Origin: an uncultured Eubacteriales bacterium
Lineage (GTDB): Bacteria > Bacillota > Clostridia > Lachnospirales > Lachnospiraceae
NCBI GenBank assembly: GCA_949283695.1
Contig: CASDTX010000062.1
Location: forward strand, 1 to 57,962
Direction: 5' to 3'
Length of the DNA: 57,962 nt
Below are positions 7,554 through 16,507 of the stretch, piece after piece. Below the pieces are notes generated by a model. The model had not been told where the DNA came from and ran no database searches. It saw nothing but the letters and a program-made list of their open reading frames with translations. The translations under genes were made by a program, and so were the position numbers. Every line of letters starts with the position of its first letter. Within the stretch, counting starts at the first letter, position 1.

Positions 7554-8837
7554 ATGTTTGCAGACAGAGCGAAAATCTATATCCGTTCCGGTAAGGGCGG
7601 GGACGGGCACTGCAGTTTCCGCCGGGAGCTGTACGTGCCGAACGGCGGACCGGACGGCGGAGACGGCGGCAGAGGAGGCGACCTGATCTTTGAGGTGGAC
7701 GAAGGACTGAATACGCTGTCTGATTACCGTCACAGGCGCAAATATGCCGCAGGGGACGGCGAACCCGGAGGAAAGCGCAGATGCCACGGAAAAGACGGCA
7801 AAGACCTGGTCCTGCATGTCCCGGAGGGAACGGTGATCAAAGAAGCGGTCTCCGGGAAAGTGATTGCAGATATGTCCGGTGAGAACCGCCGGCAGGTGGT
7901 TCTGAAAGGCGGGAAAGGCGGTCTGGGGAATCAGCACTTCGCCACAGCGACAATGCAGGTGCCGAAATACGCACAGCCCGGTCAGCCGGCCCGCGAGCTG
8001 GAGGTGCAGCTGGAGCTGAAAGTGATCGCTGATGTGGGACTGATCGGATTCCCGAATGTGGGGAAATCTACGCTGCTTTCCCGGGTAACCAACGCGGAGC
8101 CGAAGATTGCCAACTATCATTTCACCACACTCAGCCCGAATCTTGGCGTGGTGGATCTGGACGGGGCGAAAGGATTTGTCATGGCGGACATCCCGGGGCT
8201 GATTGAAGGAGCCTCCCAGGGGGTCGGACTTGGACATGAATTCCTGCGTCATATCGAGCGCACCCGTTTGATGATCCATGTTGTAGACGCGGCCGGAAGC
8301 GAGGGCAGAGACCCTGTGGATGATATCTATAAGATTAATGAAGAGCTGAAAGCCTATAATCCGGAGATTGCGGAGCGTCCGCAGGTAATCGCGGCCAATA
8401 AGACAGACCTGATCTATGAGCCGGGAGAAGATCCGATCGAGCGGCTGAAGCAGGAATTTGAGCCAAAGGGAATCCCGGTATTCCCGATCTCCGGTGCTAC
8501 GGGGGCAGGGGTGTCAGAGCTTCTGTACTATGTCAGCACCCGCCTGGAACAGATTGATATGCCGCCGGTGACATTTGAACAGGAATTCTTCCCGGAAGAT
8601 GAGCTGATCTTCGAGGAGCTTCCCTACACCGTAGAGAAAGAAGACGGCATGTATGTTGTTGAAGGCCCGAAGATTGAGAAAATGCTCGGTTATACGAACC
8701 TGGATTCGGAGAAGGGATTTGCCTTCTTCCAGAAATTCTTAAAAGAGACAGGTATTTTGGATGAGCTGGAGGCCAAGGGGATCCAGGAAGGCGACACGGT
8801 GAAGATGTACGGTCTTCAGTTTGATTATTATAAGTAG
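7554..8837 (+). CDS. obgE: GTPase Obg
   Basis: This 427-residue essential GTPase is involved in 50S assembly and stress responses. It has the Gly-rich Obg fold at about residues 1-158 (KGGDGHCSFRRE, GGDGGRGGDL), then a G domain with GFPNVGKSTLL (P-loop), DIPGLIEGASQGVGLG (switch II) and NKTD. A C-terminal OCT domain ends the protein. The start at 7554 has AAAAAGGAG upstream; the frame stays open back to 7506, but that part overlaps the terminator. It is followed within 25 bases by yhbY. Confidence 0.96.
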   Translation: MFADRAKIYIRSGKGGDGHCSFRRELYVPNGGPDGGDGGRGGDLIFEVDEGLNTLSDYRHRRKYAAGDGEPGGKRRCHGKDGKDLVLHVPEGTVIKEAVSGKVIADMSGENRRQVVLKGGKGGLGNQHFATATMQVPKYAQPGQPARELEVQLELKVIADVGLIGFPNVGKSTLLSRVTNAEPKIANYHFTTLSPNLGVVDLDGAKGFVMADIPGLIEGASQGVGLGHEFLRHIERTRLMIHVVDAAGSEGRDPVDDIYKINEELKAYNPEIAERPQVIAANKTDLIYEPGEDPIERLKQEFEPKGIPVFPISGATGAGVSELLYYVSTRLEQIDMPPVTFEQEFFPEDELIFEELPYTVEKEDGMYVVEGPKIEKMLGYTNLDSEKGFAFFQKFLKETGILDELEAKGIQEGDTVKMYGLQFDYYK

Positions 8838-8860
8838 AATTCATAAAGGAGAAGCAGCCT

Positions 8861-9154
8861 ATGACAACGAAGCAGAGAGCCTATCTCAAGAGTCTTGCGA
8901 TGACGATGGAACCGATCTTTCAGGTAGGCAAATCCAGCATGACTCCAGGCCTGACAGAAGCAATCTCAGAAGCCCTGGCGGCCCGGGAATTGATCAAAGT
9001 CAGTGTTCTGAAGAACTGTGCAGATGATCCACGTGAACTGGCTGAGATCATCGCAGAGCGCACCCGGTCTCAGATTGTACAGGTGATTGGGAAGAAAATC
9101 GTCCTTTACCGGGAGGGGAAGGATGACAAAAAGAAGATTCACCTCCCTATGTAA
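8861..9154 (+). CDS. yhbY: YhbY family RNA-binding protein
   Basis: This 97-residue protein has a single CRS1-YhbY (CRM) domain with the motif FQVGKSSMTPG and a basic surface. The family associates with pre-50S ribosomal particles. AAAGGAG lies upstream of the ATG. It sits between obg and nadD, as in many Firmicutes. Confidence 0.93.
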   Translation: MTTKQRAYLKSLAMTMEPIFQVGKSSMTPGLTEAISEALAARELIKVSVLKNCADDPRELAEIIAERTRSQIVQVIGKKIVLYREGKDDKKKIHLPM

Positions 9155-9252
9155 ATGAGAGAATGGAACCGTTCAGCCGCATTCTGTATGGAGGAACTGC
9201 TTAGATGGCTGAACGGCGCAATAAAATAATGACAATCACAGGTGACACGAAA

Positions 9253-9897
9253 ATGAAAATAGGAATTATGGGCGGAACGTTTGATCCGATCCACATCGGA
9301 CATCTTCTTCTGGGTGAATTCGCATATGAAGATTTCGGTCTGGATGAGATCTGGTTCCTGCCAAACGGAAATCCGCCTCACAAAAAGACGGCGAATACAG
9401 AAGAAGCGCTTCACCACAGGATCGAGATGGTGAAGGCTGCTATCGCGGACACGCCCCATTTCCGGCTGAATCTCTATGAAACAGAGTCTGCAGAACATTC
9501 CTATACTTACAGTACTCTGAAGGAGTTCCGCCGCCGTTACCCGGAGAATGAATTCTATTTTATTCTGGGCGCGGATTCTCTGTTTTCCATCGAAGAATGG
9601 AAATGCTTTGAGGAAATATTTCCAAACTGCGTGATCCTGGCCGCTATGCGTGACGATAAGGATGCAGGAAGCATGAGAGAGCAGATCGCCTATCTGGAGC
9701 GAACATACAATGCCCGAATCCGGCTTCTTCAGGCACCGCTTGTGGAGATTTCGTCCACAGCGCTGCGCAGGAGAGCAGAGAGGGATTTAAGCGTCCGCTA
9801 CATGGTACCGGACGGGGTGGCTCAGTATATTCGCGAACACAGGCTTTATAAAAGAGCAAAAGGAGAAGTGGGAGTGTATGACCGAACGATTAGCTGA
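9253..9897 (+). CDS. nadD: Nicotinate-nucleotide adenylyltransferase
   Basis: This enzyme makes deamido-NAD from nicotinate mononucleotide and ATP. The 214-residue protein begins MKIGIMGGTFDPIHIGHLL, holding the HxGH nucleotidyltransferase motif. EISSTALRRR near the C-terminus is the second signature (ISSTxxR). AGGTGA before 9253 supports this start over the longer frame from 9205. The 3' end overlaps yqeK by 20 bases. Confidence 0.95.
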   Translation: MKIGIMGGTFDPIHIGHLLLGEFAYEDFGLDEIWFLPNGNPPHKKTANTEEALHHRIEMVKAAIADTPHFRLNLYETESAEHSYTYSTLKEFRRRYPENEFYFILGADSLFSIEEWKCFEEIFPNCVILAAMRDDKDAGSMREQIAYLERTYNARIRLLQAPLVEISSTALRRRAERDLSVRYMVPDGVAQYIREHRLYKRAKGEVGVYDRTIS

Positions 9898-10474
9898 GAT
9901 AAAAAAAGAACTTTCAAAGAAACTGAAAAAGGACCGGTATGAGCATACGATCGGCGTGATGTATACCGCGGCGTCTCTCGCCATGTGCTACGGAGCTGAT
10001 ATTCAGAAGGCACTGACGGCGGGGCTTCTTCACGACTGTGGGAAATACTGCTCTGCGAAAGACCAGATGAAATTCTGCGCGAAACATCAGATCCCGCTCA
10101 CAGAATCCGAGCGTTCCATGCCTGCCCTGATCCACGCTAAGACCGGCGCCTATCTGGCCAGACATGAATATGGCATCAAGGATTCGGAGATACTGGATTC
10201 CATTACGTACCATACGACGGGCAGGCCCAATATGACACTTTTGGAGAAGATTATCTACATCGCAGACTATATTGAGCCCAATCGGAAGGAGATACCGGGA
10301 CTCCAAGAGATCCGGGGCATCGTTTTCCAGGACATTGACCAGGCAGTGTATCTGTCGGCCAAACGGACGGTTCTTTACCTGGAAGAGTGCGGAAACCCAG
10401 TAGATCCCATGACAGTAAGCACCTGTGAATACTATCATCCGGAGAAAAGAAACACAGATCACATTGAAACCTGA
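9878..10474 (+). CDS. yqeK: YqeK family HD-domain hydrolase (Ap4A symmetrical)
   Basis: This 198-residue HD-superfamily metal hydrolase has GLLHDCGKYC as the metal-binding HD motif and a later YIADYIEP region. Bacillota YqeK proteins cleave diadenosine tetraphosphate symmetrically to two ADP. The gene overlaps nadD by 20 bases, and the pair NadD-YqeK is conserved. It is followed by rsfS after 50 bases. Confidence 0.9.
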   Translation: MTERLAEIKKELSKKLKKDRYEHTIGVMYTAASLAMCYGADIQKALTAGLLHDCGKYCSAKDQMKFCAKHQIPLTESERSMPALIHAKTGAYLARHEYGIKDSEILDSITYHTTGRPNMTLLEKIIYIADYIEPNRKEIPGLQEIRGIVFQDIDQAVYLSAKRTVLYLEECGNPVDPMTVSTCEYYHPEKRNTDHIET

Positions 10475-10524
10475 CGCGCCGGCAGGATAAGGATCCGCCG
10501 GCAGAAAGAGAATGGAGGAATGAA

Positions 10525-10881
10525 ATGAACCAGTCAAAAGAAATGGCGCGCATCGCCTATCAGGCGCTCAGTGACAAGAAAGGCGAAGATATCAAGATCA
10601 TCGATATCGCGGGGATCTCTGTTCTGGCAGACTACTTCATCATCGCCAACGGAAACAGCAGCAGCCAGGTGAGTGCACTTGTGGACAGTGTAGAGGAAGA
10701 GCTGCATAAGGCCGGATATCATTTAAAACAGAGAGAAGGGCAGTCGTCCGGAAGCTGGATATTGCTTGATTTCGGCGATATTATTGTGCATGTATTTGAT
10801 AAGGAGAACCGTCTTTTCTATGATCTGGAAAGAATCTGGAAAGATGGGAAAGACATCTCTCCGGAAGACTTAATGAACTAA
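10525..10881 (+). CDS. rsfS: Ribosome silencing factor RsfS
   Basis: This 118-residue DUF143 protein binds L14 on the 50S subunit and blocks subunit joining when nutrients run short. The conserved segments DIAGISVLADYFIIANGNS and GSWILLDFGDIIVHVF are present. TGGAGGAATGAA precedes the ATG. It ends the ribosome-assembly block; the next gene is convergent. Confidence 0.95.
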   Translation: MNQSKEMARIAYQALSDKKGEDIKIIDIAGISVLADYFIIANGNSSSQVSALVDSVEEELHKAGYHLKQREGQSSGSWILLDFGDIIVHVFDKENRLFYDLERIWKDGKDISPEDLMN

Positions 10882-10930
10882 GTCTTTCTCCAAACTTTCT
10901 CAAGAAATTTTCTCAAAAATAAGCGAATGA

Positions 10931-10980
10931 AAAAGGAGCCTATCACTCTGCCTCAGCTGCTTGATATGCTCCTTTTCTTT
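10931..10980. terminator. Bidirectional terminator between rsfS and lexA
   Basis: aaaaggagc (10931-10939) pairs with gctcctttt (10968-10976). Inner arms tatca and tgata extend the stem. T-rich tails follow on both strands, so it can end both the convergent rsfS and lexA transcripts. Confidence 0.75.
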
Positions 10981-11013
10981 GCCTCTGAATCGAAATCGAA
11001 TCCTCATTTTCAA

Positions 11014-11631
11014 TCATCGAAAAAATCTCATTACGCCAATCACTTTTCCCAGAATTGCAACCTCTTTTACAATGATCGGATCCATGAAATCATTCTCCGG
11101 CTGGAGACGGAAAACCCCTTCTTCCCGGTAAAATGTCTTCACAGTTGCGCCGTCGTCGACGAGAGCCACCACCATATCGCCATTTGAAGCAGTTGCGTCC
11201 TGTTCTACAAGGACATAATCTCCGTTGAGAATCCCTGCGTTGATCATGCTTTCGCCCTTTACTTTCAGGAGGAACGTCTGCCGGTTCGGCATACGCTCAG
11301 CCGGAAACGGGAAATAGTCTTCAATATTTTCCTGCGCCAGGATGGGCTGACCTGCCGCCACCTGCCCGATAATCGGGACCTGAACCATCTCACGTCTTGT
11401 CAGATTGAATTGATCATCCAGGATCTCAATCGCCCGCGGCTTTGTGGGGTCACGGCGAATATATCCGTTCTTCTCCAGTGTTTCAAGATGCGAGTGAACA
11501 GAAGAAGTGGACTTCAGATGTACTGCTTCACAAATCTCACGCACAGCCGGCGGAAAACCTCGCTGGAGAATTTGTGATTTGATATAATCCAGTATTTCCT
11601 GCTGTTTTTTACTTATTTTTCCCTGTGCCAT
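11014..11631 (-). CDS. lexA: SOS repressor LexA
   Basis: This 205-residue repressor has an N-terminal winged helix (about 1-65) that binds SOS operators. An autoproteolysis domain follows, with the Ala93-Gly94 cleavage site (QVAAGQPI), catalytic Ser128 (KGESMINAG) and Lys165 (GATVKTF). The real start is the ATG at 11631 with GGAGG upstream; the open frame extends to 11838 but would run through the operator region. It is divergent from the yneA-like gene, and several LexA boxes lie in the shared region, so autoregulation is expected. Confidence 0.96.
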   Translation of the reverse strand: MAQGKISKKQQEILDYIKSQILQRGFPPAVREICEAVHLKSTSSVHSHLETLEKNGYIRRDPTKPRAIEILDDQFNLTRREMVQVPIIGQVAAGQPILAQENIEDYFPFPAERMPNRQTFLLKVKGESMINAGILNGDYVLVEQDATASNGDMVVALVDDGATVKTFYREEGVFRLQPENDFMDPIIVKEVAILGKVIGVMRFFR

Positions 11632-11699
11632 AATTGCCTCCGATTTTTGATCTTTTTCAATAGTATCATACCCAATGCAAAAAAGCAAACATTTGTTGC

Positions 11700-11786
11700 G
11701 AAAATATGTTCGGAAATCCTGTTGACAAACAAATGTTCGTGTTATATAATACAAAACAGAACAGATGTTTTGGCGAACGAATATTC
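11700..11786. promoter_or_regulatory. LexA operator cluster (four boxes)
   Basis: Four sites fit the Gram-positive GAACN4GTTC pattern fully or nearly: gaaaatatgttc (11700-11711), aaacaaatgttc (11727-11738), gaacagatgttt (11759-11770) and gaacgaatattc (11775-11786). The second lies between the -35 and -10 of the rightward promoter, where bound LexA would block RNA polymerase. A weaker half-match, aaacatttgttg, is at 11687-11698. Confidence 0.8.
11722..11750 (+). promoter_or_regulatory. Consensus promoter of the yneA-like gene
   Basis: TTGACA (11722-11727), 17 bases and TATAAT (11745-11750) make a perfect consensus promoter. Such strength makes sense for a gene held off by LexA and needed quickly after DNA damage. 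Confidence 0.85.
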
Positions 11787-11840
11787 GAACAAGAGAATAC
11801 ATGTATACAATTTCAGTTTCACAGAAAAGGGGAGTCAATT

Positions 11841-12212
11841 ATGAGAAAGGACAGAAGAACATCCGAACATTCAGTAAGGCATACAGCAGGAGCTCGAATC
11901 CGCAGACGGCTCCGGAACATTACGATTGGAATGATCATGGTATTGTGTGCTTCTACAACATGCGGAGTATTCCTTGTTTCTGCACATGGAAACACACCTT
12001 CAGAAGATACACTCTATACCTATTACAAAAGCATAGAGATACAGCCCGGAGATACACTTTGGGGGATTGCAGAAGAAACGATGACTTCGGCATATAATTC
12101 CACAGCTGAATATGTACAGGTTCTCAAAGACATTAACAATCTGCAATCTGATGATATTCAGTCAGGCCAATATCTGATTATCCAATATGAAGATACGAAG
12201 CTGCTCCCATAG
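11841..12212 (+). CDS. YneA-like SOS cell-division suppressor (LysM domain)
   Basis: This 123-residue protein has a basic N-terminus and one membrane span at about residues 28-48 (ITIGMIMVLCASTTCGVFLV). An extracellular LysM domain follows (EIQPGDTLWGIAEETM ... DDIQSGQYLIIQY). This is the architecture of YneA, which blocks septation during the SOS response in Bacilli. The ATG at 11841 has a GGGGAG ribosome binding site. It is divergent from lexA with LexA boxes in its promoter. Overall similarity to Bacillus YneA cannot be judged by eye, so I leave the symbol empty. Confidence 0.85.
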   Translation: MRKDRRTSEHSVRHTAGARIRRRLRNITIGMIMVLCASTTCGVFLVSAHGNTPSEDTLYTYYKSIEIQPGDTLWGIAEETMTSAYNSTAEYVQVLKDINNLQSDDIQSGQYLIIQYEDTKLLP

Positions 12213-12270
12213 ATAATAAACAGATGTAGATAGACAATAAATAGGTGCAAGAGTACCAATATGAGAAAGG

Positions 12271-12298
12271 TATCAATATACATCCCTAATGTATTGAT
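12271..12298. repeat. AT-rich inverted repeat
   Basis: tatcaata and tattgata flank a short unpaired middle between the yneA-like gene and its terminator. The function is unknown; it may stabilise the mRNA 3' end. Confidence 0.4.
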
Positions 12299-12314
12299 AT
12301 ATACACTCCCAAGA

Positions 12315-12356
12315 AACCGGAACAGGAGAAAAGTCTCCGTTCCGGTTATTTTATTA
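12315..12356 (+). terminator. Intrinsic terminator after the yneA-like gene
   Basis: aaccggaac (12315-12323) pairs with gttccggtt (12339-12347), the inner aggaga and tctcc add further pairs, and attttatt follows. Confidence 0.8.
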
Positions 12357-12401
12357 TGGAATATTAATCTATACGACAAATACTGATTTTTCGAAAAGAT
12401 C

Positions 12402-12431
12402 TAGACATAAAATGAACGAATATGCTATAAT
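12402..12431 (+). promoter_or_regulatory. Promoter of the recombinase gene
   Basis: TAGACA (12402-12407), 18 bases and an exact TATAAT (12426-12431). The -10 box lies inside the longest open frame, which begins at 12412. That argues for translation starting further downstream, at 12505. Confidence 0.5.
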
Positions 12432-12504
12432 ACCTTCGAATAACAGTCCGGCACACAGTATGGCTGAACTGCTGCTCGAAAATCACGTTCAGGAGCTGAA
12501 TCAT

Positions 12505-13566
12505 ATGGAGAAATCAAAAACCTATCATGAACAGAAATATATAGACAATACCTTGCGTCTTCGGTCGATTTTAAAAACGCTTCCTCCGTTCGCAGCAGAT
12601 TATTTCCGTGCGGTGGAGCCGAAAACCTCAGCCAGGACAAGGATCTCTTATGCGTATGATATTCGTGTTTTCTTTCATTTTTTAATGGAGAATAATCCGC
12701 TTTATCAGAATTATACTGTGGACCAGTTCACACTTGACGATCTGGAGCGGCTCCAGCCTGCAGACATCGAGGAATATCAGGAATATCTGAAGGTTTATGA
12801 AAACGAGGAAAACAAGCAGATCACAAATACAGAAAAAGGGCTTGCGCGCAAGATGTCCGCGCTCAGGAGCTTTTACGGATATTTCTATAAGAGACAGGCG
12901 ATTGCGAACAATCCGACGCTTCTCGTTGATATGCCTAAACTTCATGAAAAGGCGATCATACGGCTGGATACAGATGAGGTCGTGAAGCTGCTTGACTATG
13001 TGGAGCACGGCGGTGATGATCTCACTGGCCAGCGAAAGGCTTATTTTGAAAAGACAAAGAACCGCGATCTTGCGATCCTGACGTTATTGTTGGGCACCGG
13101 TATTCGTGTATCTGAATGTGTAGGGCTTGATATTCAGGATGTAGATTTCAAGAATAACGGGATCAAGGTTACCCGCAAAGGGGGAAATGAAATGGTTGTG
13201 TATTTCGGTGAGGAGGTTGAGAACGCGCTGAAGACTTATCTCTATACCACAAGAGCAGCTGCTCTCCCACTTCCGGGCCACGAGAATGCCTTGTTTCTTT
13301 CTACCCAGAGAAAGCGTATGGGTGTGCAGGCAGTAGAAAATATGGTCAAAAAATATGCCAAAGAAGTGACCCCGAACAAGAAGATCACGCCGCATAAACT
13401 GCGCAGCACCTATGGGACAGCGCTCTACAAGGAAACCGGGGATATCTATCTGGTAGCAGATGTGCTGGGTCATAAAGATGTCAACACTACAAAGAAACAC
13501 TATGCCGCGATCGATGAGAACCGCCGGAGGCAGGCTGCCGGAGCCGTGAAGCTCCGCGAAGTCTGA
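12505..13566 (+). CDS. XerC/D-like tyrosine recombinase
   Basis: This is a site-specific DNA recombinase of 353 residues. An N-terminal SAM-like core-binding domain (TSARTRISYAYDIRVFFHFL) precedes the catalytic domain. That domain shows TGIRVSE (Arg I), TRKGG (Lys), ITPHKLRSTYG (His-x-x-Arg), VLGHKDVNTTKKHYA (His and the Tyr nucleophile). I place the start at ATG 12505, nine bases after AGGAG; the frame is open to ATG 12412, but that start has no ribosome binding site and a promoter -10 lies after it. It looks intact and host-like in composition, so it may be a chromosomal Xer-type protein and not a prophage integrase. The target site is unknown. Confidence 0.85.
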   Translation: MEKSKTYHEQKYIDNTLRLRSILKTLPPFAADYFRAVEPKTSARTRISYAYDIRVFFHFLMENNPLYQNYTVDQFTLDDLERLQPADIEEYQEYLKVYENEENKQITNTEKGLARKMSALRSFYGYFYKRQAIANNPTLLVDMPKLHEKAIIRLDTDEVVKLLDYVEHGGDDLTGQRKAYFEKTKNRDLAILTLLLGTGIRVSECVGLDIQDVDFKNNGIKVTRKGGNEMVVYFGEEVENALKTYLYTTRAAALPLPGHENALFLSTQRKRMGVQAVENMVKKYAKEVTPNKKITPHKLRSTYGTALYKETGDIYLVADVLGHKDVNTTKKHYAAIDENRRRQAAGAVKLREV

Positions 13567-13618
13567 TGCTGACTCCGCAGCCAGCAGCCTTGGGTGGAGA
13601 ATCTTGAAGTTCGGCAGA

Positions 13619-15613
13619 TTACTTCTGGTGTCTCCTCAGCACATGGACATACAGCCTGGACAGATTCCGTGCGTAAAGCGTCATCAGCGTGGACAGTTCA
13701 GGCTCTCCTTCGATATAGCGCTGGTATTTCATGCCTTCGATATTCTTCTGCCGCTTCTCTTTCTTCAGGTGCAGCATATCCTGGATCTGATTGAGTACGT
13801 AGTCTGAGTAATAGATATACTGCTCCATAATCCTGCGGGCATCGGTCCCGCGTTTTTTATGCTTGACATGAAAGAACATTTGCTGGATCTCTGAGGCCAT
13901 CCGCCAGGTGAGTGAAAGAATCTTCTGGAAATATTTCAGCTCCTGCTCGTCTTCCTCTAACTTCGGATAATCCTCGCGGATCTGTGCGTGCACCATGTGA
14001 TACTGGATCTGCGCATCACAGATCCTCCAGTAGTCCAGAGGGTTCGTGAGCGCGTCCTCCAGGATTCTCAGATACATGTGGTGCATATGAAAGAGCATCT
14101 GGAAATTATAGCGCATCTGACTCCCCATACTGGTCGGGAATAAGAACCGGTTCACTACAAGGACAAAGAGCACGGCCGCCGCAACATAGGCAAGCCGCAG
14201 GAAAATAACAGAGTTTCCGCCCATTGCAAGTGTGGTCATGGTCAGTGCAAAACAAGTGACGAAAACCGCATGGATGATTGTTCCGGGAGTCGCAGTATAC
14301 ATACATGCCACCATGATCCCTGCAAATACCAGATGGGCCGGTACGGTCGTACAGAACGGCAGAATCAACGTAATAATAAGACAGCCGGCCGCTGTACCTA
14401 GGAAGCGTGTCCGCATCCGGTATTTGCTGTCTTCGTACATAGGCCGCAGAAGCAGGAAGGCATTCATGACAAACCAGTAAGAATGCCCTTCGTCAAAGGT
14501 CATATTTAACACCAGTCCCACAGTCAGAACCACGCTCATTCTCAGCGCAAACCGCATCTCAAACGTGTCCGGGCGCATCCGGTAGAGGATCCGTTCTTTC
14601 AGCTTCTGTTTGGCGGGCATTTCCCAATGCTCATCCAGAATATCCTGATCGCTCTTGCCCGCCTGATGGAGAATAAACAGGTACATCCGAAAGAAGTTCG
14701 AAACCGTCCGATAGAAATCGGTACGGCCCTGCTCTGCCCTGTGGAGCAGACGCCGCCCTTCCCGTTTCAGTTCTTTCGTATCAGCTCCTGACAGGAAATC
14801 GATCTCTCCTGCCTTCTTCATATATTCTCCCATGCTAAGAGCATAACGTCTGCTCTCTTCGTCTGACGGAGGAAAGATGCTGTTCTGCGTGGAAACAAAA
14901 TATGCGGTTCTCTGAATCAGAATGGCAAACATATATTTGAGTTTTCCCTGGGCGGTGACCACATGCTTCCTGCCCCGCTCATTGTAGGCTTCCTGATATA
15001 ACCTGCGCTGCAGGGAGAACAGCTCATTCAGTTCACTGCTGATATCCAGACTGTCTAAATTTTTCTCCAGGATGGTACCGAGAAGCCTCATACAGCTCAT
15101 TTCCGTGCCGATTTGGGACTTTCTGCGGTTCAGGCTGGAATAGACCGACAGCGCAAGAAAAACGGCTGCACAGCAGTAACACATGGCTTCAAATTGAACC
15201 ACAAATCCTTTCCAGTCCACAGGCATAAACTGAAGAAACGTAAACGTCATCAGCGTAGAAAAATATCCAAGCTGATTGAACTGTGATGTCTTTGCAAAAA
15301 TCAAGATAAACGGTACTGCAAGGTTCAGAACAATGCAGAGAAAGAGATTCCATGTCGCAATATACGCCAGCACAACCAGTACGAGCTGCTGAACAATCAG
15401 CACACACAGAGAGCCTGCAGTGTGCTGCTTTTTATAATTTACCTGAAACAACAAGGTCCCCAGAGAGACGACCATGGTATACTGCATGCCAAAGAAAAAG
15501 ATCACAGAATAAAAAAGAAGCAGAAAAAAGACAATGACAGGCAGCGCCTGTATGAACTTGCGCCGTACATCTTCCGCCTGGTCATAAAATTGTGGCAGTC
15601 TATCCTGATTCAT
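13619..15613 (-). CDS. FUSC-like integral membrane protein
   Basis: This 664-residue protein has two clusters of membrane spans. The first is at about residues 25-170 (VIVFFLLLFYSVIFFFGMQY onward) and the second at about 340-500. Soluble helical regions lie between and after them. This is the two-module layout of FUSC/YccS/aromatic-acid-exporter-type proteins. Its substrate is not evident. AAAGGAG precedes the ATG. It is convergent with the recombinase gene and divergent from the TtcA-like gene. Confidence 0.75.
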   Translation of the reverse strand: MNQDRLPQFYDQAEDVRRKFIQALPVIVFFLLLFYSVIFFFGMQYTMVVSLGTLLFQVNYKKQHTAGSLCVLIVQQLVLVVLAYIATWNLFLCIVLNLAVPFILIFAKTSQFNQLGYFSTLMTFTFLQFMPVDWKGFVVQFEAMCYCCAAVFLALSVYSSLNRRKSQIGTEMSCMRLLGTILEKNLDSLDISSELNELFSLQRRLYQEAYNERGRKHVVTAQGKLKYMFAILIQRTAYFVSTQNSIFPPSDEESRRYALSMGEYMKKAGEIDFLSGADTKELKREGRRLLHRAEQGRTDFYRTVSNFFRMYLFILHQAGKSDQDILDEHWEMPAKQKLKERILYRMRPDTFEMRFALRMSVVLTVGLVLNMTFDEGHSYWFVMNAFLLLRPMYEDSKYRMRTRFLGTAAGCLIITLILPFCTTVPAHLVFAGIMVACMYTATPGTIIHAVFVTCFALTMTTLAMGGNSVIFLRLAYVAAAVLFVLVVNRFLFPTSMGSQMRYNFQMLFHMHHMYLRILEDALTNPLDYWRICDAQIQYHMVHAQIREDYPKLEEDEQELKYFQKILSLTWRMASEIQQMFFHVKHKKRGTDARRIMEQYIYYSDYVLNQIQDMLHLKKEKRQKNIEGMKYQRYIEGEPELSTLMTLYARNLSRLYVHVLRRHQK

Positions 15614-15637
15614 AACGAAAACTCCTTTATATTTTTC

Positions 15638-15666
15638 TTGTATTTGCCGGATGTGGTCAGTATAAT
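15638..15666 (+). promoter_or_regulatory. Promoter of the TtcA-like gene
   Basis: TTGTAT (15638-15643) and TATAAT (15661-15666) with a 17-base spacer lie in the divergent region and point right. Confidence 0.6.
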
Positions 15667-15722
15667 ATATAAGTCACGATACAGACCGCTGTTGACTTTA
15701 ATCAGAAAGGAATATACCGGCC

Positions 15723-16472
15723 ATGCAGTTACAACGTTTATTAAGCTATACAAGAAAAGCAGTTGATGAATATACAATGATTCAAGAGGGTGATCATATC
15801 GCGGTTGGGATCTCAGGCGGGAAAGACAGCCTGACCCTTCTCTACGCGCTTCATGGACTGAAACGCTTCTATCCGAAGAAATTCGAACTCAGCGCAGTGA
15901 CAGTAGATCTTGGATTTGAAGATTTTGACCTGAGTCCGATTCAGGCACTGTGCAGGGAGATGGAAATTCCGTATAGAATCGTTCCCTCTGATATTTATGA
16001 GATCCTCTTTCAGGTGCGAAAAGAGTCCAATCCATGTTCCCTCTGTGCAAAGATGCGCAAAGGCGCGCTCAATCAGGCGGTTAAGGAGATGGGCTGCAAT
16101 AAAGTCGCCTACGCTCACCATAAGGACGACATCATTGAGACCATGCTGCTGTCTCTGATCTTTGAAGGGCGCTTTTACTCCTTCTCTCCCAGAACGTATC
16201 TGGATCGGATGGATCTGACAGTGATCCGGCCGCTGATGTTTGTAAATGAAATGGAAGTGATTGGATTTAAAAATAAATATCATCTTCCAGTGGTAAAAAG
16301 CAAATGTCCGGTAGATGGATATACCAAACGACAGTATGCCAAAGAACTGTTGAAGCAGCTGAATACAGAACATCCGGGAACCCGTGAACGGTTATTTCAT
16401 GCCATTCTGACCGGAAATATCTCCGGCTGGACTGTGCCCTGCCCAAGAGTACGTGCAGGATCGGACTCGTAA
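15723..16472 (+). CDS. TtcA/TilS-family ATP-pyrophosphatase
   Basis: This 249-residue N-type ATP pyrophosphatase has the PP-loop SGGKDS at residues 31-36. A CSLC pair (Cys105 and Cys108) and a later Cys in VKSKCPVDG could hold an iron-sulfur cluster, as in TtcA, which 2-thiolates cytidine 32 of tRNA. HHKDDIIETMLLSLIFEGR is the conserved adenylation region. AAAGGA lies upstream. Whether it modifies C32 or another tRNA position is not determined here. Confidence 0.85.
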   Translation: MQLQRLLSYTRKAVDEYTMIQEGDHIAVGISGGKDSLTLLYALHGLKRFYPKKFELSAVTVDLGFEDFDLSPIQALCREMEIPYRIVPSDIYEILFQVRKESNPCSLCAKMRKGALNQAVKEMGCNKVAYAHHKDDIIETMLLSLIFEGRFYSFSPRTYLDRMDLTVIRPLMFVNEMEVIGFKNKYHLPVVKSKCPVDGYTKRQYAKELLKQLNTEHPGTRERLFHAILTGNISGWTVPCPRVRAGSDS

Positions 16473-16507
16473 ACGGCAGATCCGTCGCTGCTTGGGAGTA
16501 TGAAGAT

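Noticed and set aside
10475-10524. Repeat of gccggcag between yqeK and rsfS
   Set aside because: Two 8-base copies in GC-rich spacer are too short to support a feature.
10927-11187. 86-residue frame on the + strand after rsfS
   Set aside because: It starts inside the bidirectional terminator and covers the 3' end of lexA.
12402-13566. Prophage or integron around the tyrosine recombinase
   Set aside because: No phage genes, attachment-site repeats or cassette structure nearby; neighbours are ordinary chromosomal genes.
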